NCBI RefSeq assembly: GCF_020880415.1
Contig: NZ_JAJIUJ010000103.1
Coordinates: forward strand, 1 to 64,000
Source: Xanthomonas euvesicatoria pv. euvesicatoria
Lineage (GTDB): Bacteria; Pseudomonadota; Gammaproteobacteria; Xanthomonadales; Xanthomonadaceae
DNA length: 64,000 nucleotides
Reading direction: 5' to 3'
Positions 9,665-19,295 of the stretch are shown piece after piece. The position numbers and the translations under genes are program-made. The notes beneath the pieces are model-generated. The model was not told where the DNA came from and searched no databases. It worked only from the letters and a program-made list of their open reading frames with translations. Every line of letters begins with the position of its first letter. Position 1 is the stretch's first letter.

Positions 9665-11515
9665 TTAGTCGCGCGTCTGTGTCTCTGCTGGCTCAGCCTG
9701 CGGCACCGCATCGGGATTCAACGTGCGGCTGCCGCGACGCGGCCGCGTGAACGGCGTGGGCCGGGGCGCGGTCGGCACGGTGTTGCCATACATCAGCTTG
9801 GCTCCGGCGCGTGCATCGCCGGCAGCAATCTCCAGTTCGAAACGCTCGGCATCGCGGCGGCGGATCTGACGCGAAATCATGCCGGCTTCGTCCTCGTCCA
9901 CCCCCAGCTCCACCAGCGCCACTTTGCCGAAGAGCACCGCCGACTCGAAGGTCTCGCGGATCTGGTAATCCACTCCCGCAGCGACCAACTGCAGCGAATG
10001 CTGGCGGTCGTACGAACGCACCAGCAGCTTGGCATGCGGGAACTCGCGCGTTGCCAGCTCGACGATGCGATTGGCCGCCTCCTGGTTGTCGACGCACACC
10101 GCAATCGCACGTGCGCTGTGCGCGCCGGAGGCGTGCAACACATCGAGCCGGGTGCCGTCGCCGTAGTAGATCTTGAAACCAAATTCTTCCGCGCTCTGGA
10201 TCATCTCGATGTCGTTATCGATGATGGTCACATCCACGTCGCGCGCCAGCAGCGACTGACTGGCCACCTGTCCAAAGCGCCCGAAGCCGATGATCAACAC
10301 GCTGCCGGTCTGGCCACTGGCTGCTTCCACGCCATCCAGCGAGACCGCCGCCGCCGGCGTCAGCCGCCGTTGCAGCAGCACGAACAATGGCGTCAGTGCC
10401 ATCGACAACACCACGATCGCGGTCAGGCTGGCATTGACCTGGGCATCGATGACGCCGGATGCCGACGCGGCGGCAAACAGCACGAATGCGAATTCGCCGC
10501 CTTGCGCCATCAACACACCACGGTCCAGCGCCTGGCGATGGTCGCTGCGCATCAGCCGCGCCACCGCATAGATGCACACGCCCTTGCCCACCATCAGGGC
10601 CAGCACGCCCACCACGATCAGGCGCCAGTCCGCCGCCACCACGCGCAAGTCCAGGCTCATGCCGACACCGAGAAAAAACAGCCCCAGCAGGATGCCGCGA
10701 AAAGGTTCGATATCCGCTTCGATCTGATGCCGGAACGTGGACTCGGACAACAGCACGCCGGCCAGGAACGCCCCCATCGCCATCGACAGCCCGCCCACCT
10801 GCATCAACAGCGCGGCGCCCAGCACCACCAGCAATGCCGCTGCCGTCATCACCTCGCGCGCCTTGGATGCGGCCAGGATGCGGAACAAGGGATTGAGCAG
10901 CCAACGCCCGGCCGCCAGCAAGCCGACGATGCAGGCCAGACCGATGCCGATTCCCTGCCAACGCTGCGATGCCGCCTGCGGGTCGCCGCTGGCTCCCATC
11001 CAGGCCACGATCGCCAGCAACGGCACGATCAACAGGTCTTCGAACAGCAGGATCGCCACGATCTTCTGCCCCGGCGGCAAGGCGACGTCGCCACGCTCTG
11101 CCAAGAGCTGCATCACCACGGCAGTGGATGTCAGCACGAAACCGGACGCCGCCACGAAGGCCACCGGTAGCGCAAAGCCGAGCAACATGCCGACGCCGGT
11201 CAACACCAGCGCGCAGACCGCGATCTGCAGCGTGCCGAGTCCGAAGATTTCCTTGCGCAAACTCCACAGGTGCGAGGGGCGCATTTCCAGCCCGATCACG
11301 AACAGAAACATCACCACGCCCAACTCGGCCACATGCAGGATGGCTTGCGGCTCGTTGAACAGGCCCAACCCGAACGGACCAATTGCCAGTCCCGCCGCCA
11401 GATAACCCAACACCGAGCCCAGGCCCAGACGACGGAACAACGGGATTGCCACCACGGCAGCGCCGAGCAGCACTACCACGTTGATCAGCTCACTGGATTC
11501 GGCAGGTTGGCTCAT
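9665..11515 (-). CDS. Kef-type monovalent cation:proton antiporter (CPA2) with TrkA-N domain
   Basis: An inner-membrane antiporter or K+ efflux protein of the KefB/KefC group, 616 residues. About twelve hydrophobic segments fill residues 10-390, including LGSVLGYLAAGLAIGPFGLG, VAELGVVMFLFVIGLEM and VAILLFEDLLIVPLLAI, typical of the Na+/H+ exchanger family. A cytoplasmic Rossmann RCK domain follows (VLIIGFGRFGQVASQ, about 405-420), then a charged tail. No accessory KefF/KefG quinone reductase gene is adjacent, so glutathione gating cannot be assumed. The exact ion is not determined by the sequence. Confidence 0.9.
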   Translation of the reverse strand: MSQPAESSELINVVVLLGAAVVAIPLFRRLGLGSVLGYLAAGLAIGPFGLGLFNEPQAILHVAELGVVMFLFVIGLEMRPSHLWSLRKEIFGLGTLQIAVCALVLTGVGMLLGFALPVAFVAASGFVLTSTAVVMQLLAERGDVALPPGQKIVAILLFEDLLIVPLLAIVAWMGASGDPQAASQRWQGIGIGLACIVGLLAAGRWLLNPLFRILAASKAREVMTAAALLVVLGAALLMQVGGLSMAMGAFLAGVLLSESTFRHQIEADIEPFRGILLGLFFLGVGMSLDLRVVAADWRLIVVGVLALMVGKGVCIYAVARLMRSDHRQALDRGVLMAQGGEFAFVLFAAASASGVIDAQVNASLTAIVVLSMALTPLFVLLQRRLTPAAAVSLDGVEAASGQTGSVLIIGFGRFGQVASQSLLARDVDVTIIDNDIEMIQSAEEFGFKIYYGDGTRLDVLHASGAHSARAIAVCVDNQEAANRIVELATREFPHAKLLVRSYDRQHSLQLVAAGVDYQIRETFESAVLFGKVALVELGVDEDEAGMISRQIRRRDAERFELEIAAGDARAGAKLMYGNTVPTAPRPTPFTRPRRGSRTLNPDAVPQAEPAETQTRD

Positions 11516-11638
11516 GCCCGGATTCTGGCGGCACTTGCGCGGCCCCAGCCTGCATCAGGGTGCGCATCTTCGTCCCCGCTTGGGCTTGCCAAGCCGAGCT
11601 CTGCCGGCGCGGCAAAGCATACGGCAAGCCCCTAAACG

Positions 11639-11666
11639 ACGAACGACGCCAGCTGGCGTCGTTCGT
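11639..11666. repeat. perfect 28-bp palindrome between galU and the antiporter gene
   Basis: Arms ACGAACGACGCC and GGCGTCGTTCGT flank a central AGCT, so the whole 28 bp is self-complementary. It lies 23 bp past the galU stop. No T-run follows on either strand. It is either a factor-dependent end of the galU operon or a protein-binding palindrome. Confidence 0.7.
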
Positions 11667-11688
11667 GGAAACAGCGATCAGGCAACAC

Positions 11689-12582
11689 TCAGCCGCGCGC
11701 GTCGGCCTGGGCCAGTGCATTGCGCAGGATTTCCTTCGCTGGGCCGCCATGCTTTTCGTGCTCAAGCGCGAAATGCACGGTGGCTTCGATCAGGCCGATG
11801 TGCGCGCCGCAATCGAAACGGCGACCTTCGAAACGGAAGGCATCGACCTGCTCTTCCTTCAGCAACTCGGCAATCGCATCGGTAAGCTGGATTTCGCCGC
11901 CCGCGCCTGCACCGGTGGCTTCGAGCAGGTCGAAGATCTTGGGGCTCAGCACGTAACGACCGACCACGGCCAGGTTGCTTGGCGCGACTTCCGGCTTGGG
12001 CTTTTCGACGATCGCGTTGATGCGGCCCTTGCGGCCGTCGAACGCGTCGGTGGAAACGATGCCGTAGCTGGCGGTCTTGTCGTGCGGCACGTCTTCCACG
12101 GCGATCACGCTGCCGCCCGAGGCCTCGGCCACATTGGCCATCTGGGTCAGCGCAGCATCGCCGCGGTTCCACATCAGATCGTCCGGCAGCAACACCGCGA
12201 ACGGCTCGTCACCGACAACGGCCTTGGCACACAACACCGCATGGCCCAGGCCAAGCGCCTCTGCCTGCGTGACAAAAATGGCGCGGACGCCCTCGGGCAA
12301 TGCATGGCGCACCAGCTCCAGCTGCTCCAGCTTGCCTGCGCGCTCCAGCTTCTGCTCGAGCTCATAGGCTTTGTCGAAGTAGTCGGCAATGGAGTGCTTG
12401 TAGCGGTTGGTAACGAAGATCAGCGTATCGCAACCAGCCTGGATGGCTTCGTCGACGGCGTACTGGATCAATGGCTTGTCGATGATTGGCAGCATTTCTT
12501 TCGGCACTGTCTTGGTTGCCGGAAGAAAGCGGGTCCCAAGACCTGCGACGGGGAATACGGCCTTGCGAATACGCTGGCTCAT
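11689..12582 (-). CDS. galU: UTP-glucose-1-phosphate uridylyltransferase
   Basis: Makes UDP-glucose from glucose-1-phosphate and UTP for LPS, exopolysaccharide and glucans. It has 297 residues. The N-terminal nucleotidyltransferase signature VFPVAGLGTRFLPATK is followed by KEMLPIIDKPLIQYAVDEAI, with FAVLLPDDL and IVEKPKPEVAPSNLAVVGRY further on, and the gene is full length. The start ATG overlaps the stop of the upstream dehydratase gene by one base (TAATG), so it is translationally coupled into the envelope-polysaccharide operon. Confidence 0.98.
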   Translation of the reverse strand: MSQRIRKAVFPVAGLGTRFLPATKTVPKEMLPIIDKPLIQYAVDEAIQAGCDTLIFVTNRYKHSIADYFDKAYELEQKLERAGKLEQLELVRHALPEGVRAIFVTQAEALGLGHAVLCAKAVVGDEPFAVLLPDDLMWNRGDAALTQMANVAEASGGSVIAVEDVPHDKTASYGIVSTDAFDGRKGRINAIVEKPKPEVAPSNLAVVGRYVLSPKIFDLLEATGAGAGGEIQLTDAIAELLKEEQVDAFRFEGRRFDCGAHIGLIEATVHFALEHEKHGGPAKEILRNALAQADARG

Positions 12583-14489
12583 TACAGTCTTCTGACCTCA
12601 CGTGCGGGGAATGGAACGACCGTATCAGATCGCGCGTCGACTTTCCGTCGAGCAGCCGCGAAATCCGGCATCAGGCTACCCAATACAGTCTCCATCGCGT
12701 TGATGTCATAGCGGTTAACGGCCTCACGCAAGCGCGTCACCAGCTGCAGCACCTGCTCATGCGAGAACTCGCGCACACCGGCTTCCAGAATCTTAGGGTG
12801 CGCGGTGGGACGATAGTCTTCGTCGGAATAGAACAGCGTCTCATGCAGCTTCTCGCCCGGCCGCAGGCCGGTATAGAGAATCGCCACGTCCTTGCCCGGC
12901 TGCTTGCCGGCCAGACGGATCATCTGCTCGGCAAGCAAGCGAATCGGCACCGGCTCGCCCATGTCCAGCGTATAGATCGCACCATGCGATGCAGATGCAG
13001 CCGCCTGGATGACCAACTGGCAGGCTTCGGGGATGGTCATGAAGTAACGCGTGACATCCGGATGCGTCACGGTCACCGGCCCGCCCTGGCGAATCTGTTC
13101 GCGGAACAACGGCACCACGCTGCCGGCCGAATCCAGCACGTTGCCGAAGCGCACGGTGATGAAGCGCGTCGGCGCATCGCGTGCGTCAAGGCTCTGGCAG
13201 ATCATTTCTGCATAGCGCTTGCTTGCGCCCAGCACATTGACCGGCTCGACCGCCTTGTCGGTGGAAATGAAGACGAACGTCTCGATACGTGCCCGCTGGC
13301 AGGCGCGCGCCACGTTCTCGGTCGCCAGCACGTTGTTGCGAACCGCCTCGCGCAACTGCTCTTCCAGCAACGGCACCTGCTTGTACGCAGCCGCATGGAA
13401 GACCGCGTCCGGCGTGGCAGTATTCAACGCATGCGCCACGACCGCCGGGTCGCCGCAATCGCCCAACACGCGCACCACTTCGATATCCGGAAACAGCCGG
13501 CGCAGATCCGAGTCGATGGTCAGTAGCGCCAGCTCGTCGATTTCCAGCAGCACGATCCGGCGCGCGCCATGGCGTGCGCACTGGCGGCAGACTTCCGAAC
13601 CGATCGAACCGCCGGCGCCGGTCACCATCACGGTCTTGTTGGTCAGCCAGTCGCGGATCAGGCGCCAGTCGGGCGTGACCGGCTTGCGGTTGAGCAGGTC
13701 CTCGATCGCGACCTCCTTCAACTCGCCCGGCAAGGAGCGCCCCTCCAGCACGTTGATCAGCTTGGGCACCATGCGAAACGGCAAGCCGGTGCTTTCGCAA
13801 ATCGCGACCACGCGCTGCATGCCGGAGGCATCCAGCGATGGAATCGCGATCACCAGTAATTTGGCAGCAGTCTCTTTGGCAATCGCGGCGGCCTGGTCCA
13901 GATTGCCCAGCACATTGAGGCCCTGGATCTTGGCGCCATGCAGGTTGCTGGCATCGTCCAGATAGCCAATCGGCACAAACGCGCCGGTACGGCGAAGATC
14001 GCGCACCAACCCTTCGGCGGCGCGCCCGGCGCCGAGGATCAGCACGCGCTGCCCCGCATCACCGGAATGCGCGATCTGGTAGTCCTTCCAAGCGCGATAC
14101 AGCAGACGCGGCGTACCCAGCATGGCCGACAACGCAAAGGGATAGACCACCAGCACCGACAGCGGCACGCCATCCAGACGGTCGTACGCCAACGCCAGCA
14201 CGATTGCGACCAATCCGAGAAAACTCGACTTGAAGATGTTCCACAGGTCCGGCACCGAGGCGAAGCGCCACAACCCGCGATACAACCCCATCTTCCAGAA
14301 CACCAGGCCCTGCGCCACCAGCACCACCGCGGTGCGCCAGTCCCACAGCGGCAGATCCGGCGCGTCGCGTAGCATCGAGTAGCGGCCGGCATGCAGGAGC
14401 TGCCAGCATACCCACACCATCAGCAGATCATGTACCACGACCGCTATCTGCGGCAGGGCCTTGGTCAAACGGTCACGCCAGGAAATCAT
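12582..14489 (-). CDS. membrane nucleotide-sugar 4,6-dehydratase (WbpM/FlaA1-like, CapD family)
   Basis: Probably converts UDP-GlcNAc to a 4-keto-6-deoxy sugar for O-antigen, at the inner membrane. It has 635 residues. Four hydrophobic segments fill about 10-125. A first Rossmann fold has VLILGAGRAAEGLVRDL (about 149-165) and the catalytic short-chain dehydrogenase domain begins VMVTGAGGSIGSEV (about 287-300). FISTDKAVEPVNVLGASKR holds the Thr-Asp-Lys and Lys residues; the usual Tyr of YxxxK is replaced, as in the membrane dehydratases. RPGEKLHETLF is near the C-terminus. It lies 13 bp after the glycosyltransferase gene, with which WbpM-type enzymes act in O-antigen synthesis. Confidence 0.9.
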   Translation of the reverse strand: MISWRDRLTKALPQIAVVVHDLLMVWVCWQLLHAGRYSMLRDAPDLPLWDWRTAVVLVAQGLVFWKMGLYRGLWRFASVPDLWNIFKSSFLGLVAIVLALAYDRLDGVPLSVLVVYPFALSAMLGTPRLLYRAWKDYQIAHSGDAGQRVLILGAGRAAEGLVRDLRRTGAFVPIGYLDDASNLHGAKIQGLNVLGNLDQAAAIAKETAAKLLVIAIPSLDASGMQRVVAICESTGLPFRMVPKLINVLEGRSLPGELKEVAIEDLLNRKPVTPDWRLIRDWLTNKTVMVTGAGGSIGSEVCRQCARHGARRIVLLEIDELALLTIDSDLRRLFPDIEVVRVLGDCGDPAVVAHALNTATPDAVFHAAAYKQVPLLEEQLREAVRNNVLATENVARACQRARIETFVFISTDKAVEPVNVLGASKRYAEMICQSLDARDAPTRFITVRFGNVLDSAGSVVPLFREQIRQGGPVTVTHPDVTRYFMTIPEACQLVIQAAASASHGAIYTLDMGEPVPIRLLAEQMIRLAGKQPGKDVAILYTGLRPGEKLHETLFYSDEDYRPTAHPKILEAGVREFSHEQVLQLVTRLREAVNRYDINAMETVLGSLMPDFAAARRKVDARSDTVVPFPAREVRRL

Positions 14490-14502
14490 AAAAGTCCATT
14501 AG

Positions 14503-15471
14503 TCAGGAATTGCGCAATCCATCGCGCAGAAAATGCCAGATTGCAGTGGTGCCCATGCCCCATGCCAGCGCGCCGGACACCTGCAGCCAGAACGGATCAT
14601 GACGGATTAACAGGTACAAGCAGACGGCAATGAGGCTGAAAGCGAAATAAACGCACGTTACCGGGACGTGCGTCTCAAGATGGCGCGCCAGACGTTGATA
14701 GACGTGCTGGGCATGCGGCTCCCACCAGCGTTGCCCGGAAAGCATGCGAGCAAGCAGTGTGAAGCCGGCGTCTACAAGAAAGACCGTCAACGGGAACCAG
14801 CTGATCCACCAGCTCACCTGACCACCCGCTACGTTCAGCGCCAATAGCGCCGCCAGTACATAGCCGAGCGCACCGCTGCCGCCATCGCCCATGAAGATGC
14901 GTGCACGTGGGAAATTGAACGGCACAAACCCAAGGCACGCCGCTGCAACCGCCAGACCTGCCCACGACCAACCGGCAGGCGCCACCAGCGAGAATCCGAG
15001 CGCGGCCAACGCCGCCTGGGTGCTGGCCAGCCCATTGATGCCATCCATGAAATTCCAGACATTGATCAATACCACGGACGCAGCGGCAGTCAGCAATCCA
15101 TCCCACACGCTGCCCGTGTCATGCCAAACCAAGGCGCCCAATGCCGCCGAAGCGGCCAGGTGAATCGAAAACCGCAGCCTTGCCGAAAGCGGACGATGAT
15201 CGTCCCACCACCCTACGCCGGCCACGGCGATCAGGCCCGCTGCGAACCAGCAGACCGTCAGCCGCGACGTCGGCCACAGCGCGCAAGCTGCAACGCAGCC
15301 CAGCAAGATCGCCGCCACAATTGCCATACCGCCGCCGCGCGGGGTAGCGACCACGTGGCTACGCCGTTCACCGGGATGATCGAGCAGGCGGCGGTGCAAG
15401 GCATAGCGCCGCAGCCCCCAGGTCCCCAGTGCCGCGACCAGCAGGTGCAGCGCGCACCACAGCCACGCCAT
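14503..15471 (-). CDS. polyprenyl-phosphate N-acetylhexosamine-1-phosphate transferase (WecA/WbpL family)
   Basis: A polytopic inner-membrane enzyme that starts O-antigen or a related glycan by moving a sugar-1-phosphate onto undecaprenyl phosphate. It has 322 residues with about ten hydrophobic segments. Signatures are HPGERRSHVVATPRGGG near the N-terminus, VGWWDDHRPLSARLRF, NVWNFMDGINGLAS, FMGDGGSGALGY and HAQHVYQRLARH (the H-x-Y-Q-R loop of the WbpL branch). I start it at 15471, where TGATG joins the lapB stop to this ATG, rather than at an upstream in-frame start inside lapB. Together with the adjacent dehydratase it suggests a QuiNAc- or FucNAc-type initiating sugar; that is inference. 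Confidence 0.9.
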   Translation of the reverse strand: MAWLWCALHLLVAALGTWGLRRYALHRRLLDHPGERRSHVVATPRGGGMAIVAAILLGCVAACALWPTSRLTVCWFAAGLIAVAGVGWWDDHRPLSARLRFSIHLAASAALGALVWHDTGSVWDGLLTAAASVVLINVWNFMDGINGLASTQAALAALGFSLVAPAGWSWAGLAVAAACLGFVPFNFPRARIFMGDGGSGALGYVLAALLALNVAGGQVSWWISWFPLTVFLVDAGFTLLARMLSGQRWWEPHAQHVYQRLARHLETHVPVTCVYFAFSLIAVCLYLLIRHDPFWLQVSGALAWGMGTTAIWHFLRDGLRNS

Positions 15472-16649
15472 CAGACCACCGCGTAGTTCAACAGCGGTTT
15501 GACCGTACCCCATTCCTTGCAGCTCGGGCATTGCCAATGATGCGTCTTGGCACCGAAGCCGCAGCGCGTGCATCGGTAGCTCGGATTGCGCACTAGCAAT
15601 TGGTCGGTGATGTGCTTGAGGTCCTGCAAGGTGCCGACCGGGTCGCTTCCCTCGGCCAGGGTGAGATCGATCAACGCCGACTCACCACGCACCGACGGCC
15701 GATCCTTGAGCTGGCGGCCAAGATAGGCCAGCGCAGGCGCGACGCCATCCTGGGCTTCCATCAACTGGGTCAGCGCCAGCACCGGAGCGATGCCGCGATA
15801 GTGCTCGGTCATCTCCGACAGGAAGTTGCGCGCCCCAGCGATATCGCCGACCCGTCGATACGCGGCCATCAATGCAGGAATGATCTCGGGCAGGTATTCC
15901 GGATCATGCCGGGCCGCCCGTTCGAAAGCGCGCACTGCCGCTTCGTCGTGACCGCGCTCGGCTTCGATGCGCCCTTCCAGAATGCCGGCGCGCACGGAGG
16001 TGCCATCGGCCTGGTAGGCACGTGCGATGGCTTGTAGCGCATCGTCGGTCTTGCCCAGGCCGCGATAGCGATCAGCCAGTTCGCATTCGAATTGCGAGAT
16101 CAGTTTGCCCATCGGCTCGCCGGTCACTTCTTCATAGCGGGTGGCGTTGTCGATCGCCTTTTCCCAATCGCGCTCGGCCTGATAGATGCCGATCAGATGG
16201 CGCAGCGCCTGCGGCGCACGCTGGTCCAGTTGCGCCAACTCGGTAAAGACCGTTTCGGCACGATCCAGCAGACCCGACTTCATGTAGTCCTCGCCGAGCG
16301 CCAGCAGAGCCTGGACGCGCTGCTGATCGGTCAGGTCGCCACGCTGCACCAGGCCCTGGTGCAGGCGGATCGCACGGTCCACTTCACCACGGCGACGGAA
16401 CAGATGCCCCAACGCGACCTGGGTCTCGAAGGTTTCCTTATCCAGTTCGGCGATATGCAAGAACAGCTCGATCGCCTTGTCCGGCTGCTCGTTGAGCAGA
16501 TAGTTCAACCCACGGAAATAAGTACTGGAAAGACGACTGACCTGCGTGTCGCCATGGCGTTGGCCGCCACGACGGCCCACGATCCAGCCACCTAGCGCAG
16601 CCAGCGGCACGAACAGGAAGAACCAGATCCACTCGGTCAGAAAGTCCAT
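15471..16649 (-). CDS. lapB: lipopolysaccharide assembly protein LapB (YciM)
   Basis: LapB controls LpxC proteolysis by FtsH and so balances LPS against phospholipid synthesis. The 392-residue protein has one N-terminal membrane anchor (WIWFFLFVPLAALGGWIVGR), a run of tetratricopeptide repeats (about 40-330) and a C-terminal rubredoxin-type metal site with Cys360, Cys363, Cys374 and Cys377 (YRCTRCGF and WQCPSCKEW). All features of the E. coli protein are present. It is 6 bp after lapA and coupled by TGATG to the glycosyltransferase gene. Confidence 0.96.
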   Translation of the reverse strand: MDFLTEWIWFFLFVPLAALGGWIVGRRGGQRHGDTQVSRLSSTYFRGLNYLLNEQPDKAIELFLHIAELDKETFETQVALGHLFRRRGEVDRAIRLHQGLVQRGDLTDQQRVQALLALGEDYMKSGLLDRAETVFTELAQLDQRAPQALRHLIGIYQAERDWEKAIDNATRYEEVTGEPMGKLISQFECELADRYRGLGKTDDALQAIARAYQADGTSVRAGILEGRIEAERGHDEAAVRAFERAARHDPEYLPEIIPALMAAYRRVGDIAGARNFLSEMTEHYRGIAPVLALTQLMEAQDGVAPALAYLGRQLKDRPSVRGESALIDLTLAEGSDPVGTLQDLKHITDQLLVRNPSYRCTRCGFGAKTHHWQCPSCKEWGTVKPLLNYAVV

Positions 16650-16655
16650 ACGTCG

Positions 16656-16961
16656 TTACAGTCCATCGATGGGGCGCGGCTCGACGGTCGCAGGCGTGAC
16701 AGGCCTGGCGTCGCCGCGACTGACCGCAACAGCCTTGTTGGCCTGGCGCAGTTTGGAATAGAGGGGAATGACCACACTGACCAGCACCATGCCGGCACCG
16801 ATCAACACACCGACCAGCAGCGCGACGATGATCGCGACGCCTGAACTGGTATGCACGCTGGAGAACAGGAAGTCGAGCGTGACGTCCTGGCAATTGACCG
16901 CACCGATGATCAGACCGACCAACAGGAAGGCCAACATCACCAGCAAGCGAAGCACCTTCAT
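16656..16961 (-). CDS. lapA: LapA-domain inner-membrane protein (DUF1049)
   Basis: A small bitopic protein of 101 residues with two membrane segments (LRLLVMLAFLLVGLIIGAVN and GVAIIVALLVGVLIGAGMVL) and a short cytoplasmic coil with KLRQANKAV. This is the LapA arrangement; LapA works with LapB in LPS homeostasis. It is directly upstream of lapB and 66 bp after ihfB, the same order as in many gammaproteobacteria. The Pro-rich C-terminal tail is not conserved. Confidence 0.9.
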   Translation of the reverse strand: MKVLRLLVMLAFLLVGLIIGAVNCQDVTLDFLFSSVHTSSGVAIIVALLVGVLIGAGMVLVSVVIPLYSKLRQANKAVAVSRGDARPVTPATVEPRPIDGL

Positions 16962-17027
16962 GGCGAGACTCCGTCGGGAAGCATGCTAGCTTAACCGAGA
17001 CGACATAAACGCAGCGCCAGACGGGCT

Positions 17028-17339
17028 TCAGTCTGCCGTATCGACCACATCCACGGGCACCACGGAGCTGACCCGCTCACGCAATTCCTTGCCCGGCTTG
17101 AAGTGGGGAACATGCTTGCCCGGCAGCGCGACCGACTCGCCGGTCTTGGGATTACGTCCCAGACGTGGCGGACGGTAATGCAGCGAAAAACTGCCGAACC
17201 CGCGAATTTCGATCCGATCGCCATCGGAGAGCGCCTGCCCCATCATTTCCAGCAGCGACTTCACTGCCAGATCCACGTCGTCCGACTTCAGATGCGCTTG
17301 GCGTCGCGCCAGGATTTCAATCAATTCGGACTTGGTCAT
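17028..17339 (-). CDS. ihfB: integration host factor subunit beta
   Basis: One half of the IHF heterodimer that bends DNA at promoters, origins and phage attachment sites. From the ATG at 17339 it has 103 residues, starting [40 protein letters not shown] followed by [20 protein letters not shown] is the beta-arm signature with its intercalating proline. A start 48 bp further upstream would add a Cys/Lys-rich extension without family support. It lies between rpsA and lapA, the usual order. Confidence 0.97.
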   Translation of the reverse strand: MTKSELIEILARRQAHLKSDDVDLAVKSLLEMMGQALSDGDRIEIRGFGSFSLHYRPPRLGRNPKTGESVALPGKHVPHFKPGKELRERVSSVVPVDVVDTAD

Positions 17340-17427
17340 GGGAAGACTTGCTTTTTTCGACTGACACATCGGAATCGGCCCGGGCAAGCCCGGGCCGATC
17401 CATTACGCTCTTGCGAGCGCTACGCGC

Positions 17428-19113
17428 TTACTCGGACTTGTTGTTGTTCAACTGTGCACGCAGCAGCGCGCCCAGCTGAGTCATGCCGCCCGACGCGGAG
17501 GCGGACTGGTAGTCCTCCAACGTTTCGCGCATTTCGGCATCGTCCTTGGCCTTGATCGACAGCTGCAGGGTGCGGCCCTTACGGTCCATGCCCACGAACT
17601 TGGCTTCGATCTTGTCGCCGACCTTCAGGTGCTGAGTGGCGTCGTCGACGCGCTCGTTGGCGATGTCGCGTGCAGCGACGTAGCCTTCGATGCCATCGGC
17701 CAGGTCGATCGTGGCGCCCTTGGCATCCACTTCACGCACCACGCCTTCGACCTTCGAGCCCTTCGGGTTGGACGCCATGTACTGACCGAACGGGTCCTGC
17801 TCCAGCTGCTTGACGCCCAGGCTGATGCGCTCGCGCTCCGGGTCCACTGCCAGCACCACGGCTTCCAGCGTGTCGCCCTTCTTGTAATTGCGCACGACAT
17901 CTTCGCCGGTGGTGTTCCAGCTGATGTCGGACAGGTGGACCAGACCGTCGATGCCGCCGTCCAGACCGATGAAGATGCCGAAGTCGGTGATCGACTTGAT
18001 CTGACCGGACACCTTGTCGTTCTTCTTGTGGGTGGCAGCGAAGGTTTCCCACGGATTGGCGGCAACCTGCTTCATGCCCAGCGAGATGCGGCGACGCTCC
18101 TCGTCCACGTCCAGGACCATGACTTCGACTTCGTCACCGACCTGCACGACCTTGGACGGGTTGACGTTCTTGTTGGTCCAATCCATCTCGGAGACGTGCA
18201 CCAGGCCTTCCACGCCCGGCTCGATCTCGACGAACGCGCCGTAATCGGTGACGTTGGAGACCTTGCCGAACACGCGGCTGTTGGCCGGGTAACGACGCGC
18301 GATGTTGTCCCACGGATCTTCGCCCAGCTGCTTCAGGCCGAGGCTGACGCGGTTACGCTCGCGATCGAACTTCAGCACGCGCACGTCCAGCTCGTCGCCG
18401 ACGTTGACCACTTCGGACGGATGGCGCACGCGCTTCCAGGCCATGTCGGTGATGTGCAGCAGGCCGTCGATACCGCCCAGGTCCACGAACGCGCCGTAGT
18501 CGGTCAGGTTCTTGACGACACCCTTCAGGATCGCGCCTTCCTGCAGCTTGTCCATCAGCTGCTCGCGCTCTTCCGAGTGCTCGCTTTCGACCACTGCACG
18601 ACGCGAGACAACGACGTTGTTGCGCTTGCGGTCCAGCTTGATCAGCTTGAACTCAAGTTCCTTGCCTTCCAGGTAGGCCGGGTCGCGCACCGGGCGCACA
18701 TCCACCAGCGAACCGGGCAGGAACGCGCGGACATCCTTGATGTCCACGGTGAAACCACCCTTGACCTTGCCGCTGATGCGGCCGGTGATGGTTTCGTTCT
18801 TTTCCAACGCTTCTTCCAGCTCGTCCCACACCATCGCGCGCTTGGCCTTCTCGCGCGACAACACGGTTTCGCCGAAGCCGTTCTCGATGGAATCGAGGGC
18901 GACCTTGACCTGGTCGCCTACGCCGACATTGATCTCGCCAGCGTCGTTACGGAACTGCTCGATCGGCACGATGCCTTCGGACTTCAGGCCAGCGTTGATC
19001 ACCACCACGTCGCCGCGGACTTCCACGACGGTACCGGTGACGATGGAGCCCGGCTTCAGCTTCGCCAGATTGGCTTGGCTGGCTTCGAACAGTTCTGCAA
19101 AAGATTCTGTCAT
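17428..19113 (-). CDS. rpsA: 30S ribosomal protein S1
   Basis: S1 binds mRNA and helps the 30S subunit unfold and start structured messages. It has 561 residues with six S1/OB repeats; the repeated words [40 protein letters not shown] and [20 protein letters not shown] mark repeats three to five. Length and repeat number match the proteobacterial protein. It lies 182 bp after cmk and 88 bp before ihfB. The leader shows no strong hairpin that I can identify, although S1 genes are commonly autoregulated. Confidence 0.98.
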   Translation of the reverse strand: MTESFAELFEASQANLAKLKPGSIVTGTVVEVRGDVVVINAGLKSEGIVPIEQFRNDAGEINVGVGDQVKVALDSIENGFGETVLSREKAKRAMVWDELEEALEKNETITGRISGKVKGGFTVDIKDVRAFLPGSLVDVRPVRDPAYLEGKELEFKLIKLDRKRNNVVVSRRAVVESEHSEEREQLMDKLQEGAILKGVVKNLTDYGAFVDLGGIDGLLHITDMAWKRVRHPSEVVNVGDELDVRVLKFDRERNRVSLGLKQLGEDPWDNIARRYPANSRVFGKVSNVTDYGAFVEIEPGVEGLVHVSEMDWTNKNVNPSKVVQVGDEVEVMVLDVDEERRRISLGMKQVAANPWETFAATHKKNDKVSGQIKSITDFGIFIGLDGGIDGLVHLSDISWNTTGEDVVRNYKKGDTLEAVVLAVDPERERISLGVKQLEQDPFGQYMASNPKGSKVEGVVREVDAKGATIDLADGIEGYVAARDIANERVDDATQHLKVGDKIEAKFVGMDRKGRTLQLSIKAKDDAEMRETLEDYQSASASGGMTQLGALLRAQLNNNKSE

Positions 19114-19295
19114 TTGAATTTACTCAGTTGAACACACGGGCGCCGATTGTCGGGGTGCGACAGATGCGAACCGCCCAGCCTGTTGGTCGACTCCGGACAG
19201 CAAGTCGGTTGGAAGTCATAGAACCGCCACGCAGGATGCGCGACGGAGCTTTGGAACGCCTTACGGTCGGCGGGACAAACCCGCTTGCCAAACGC

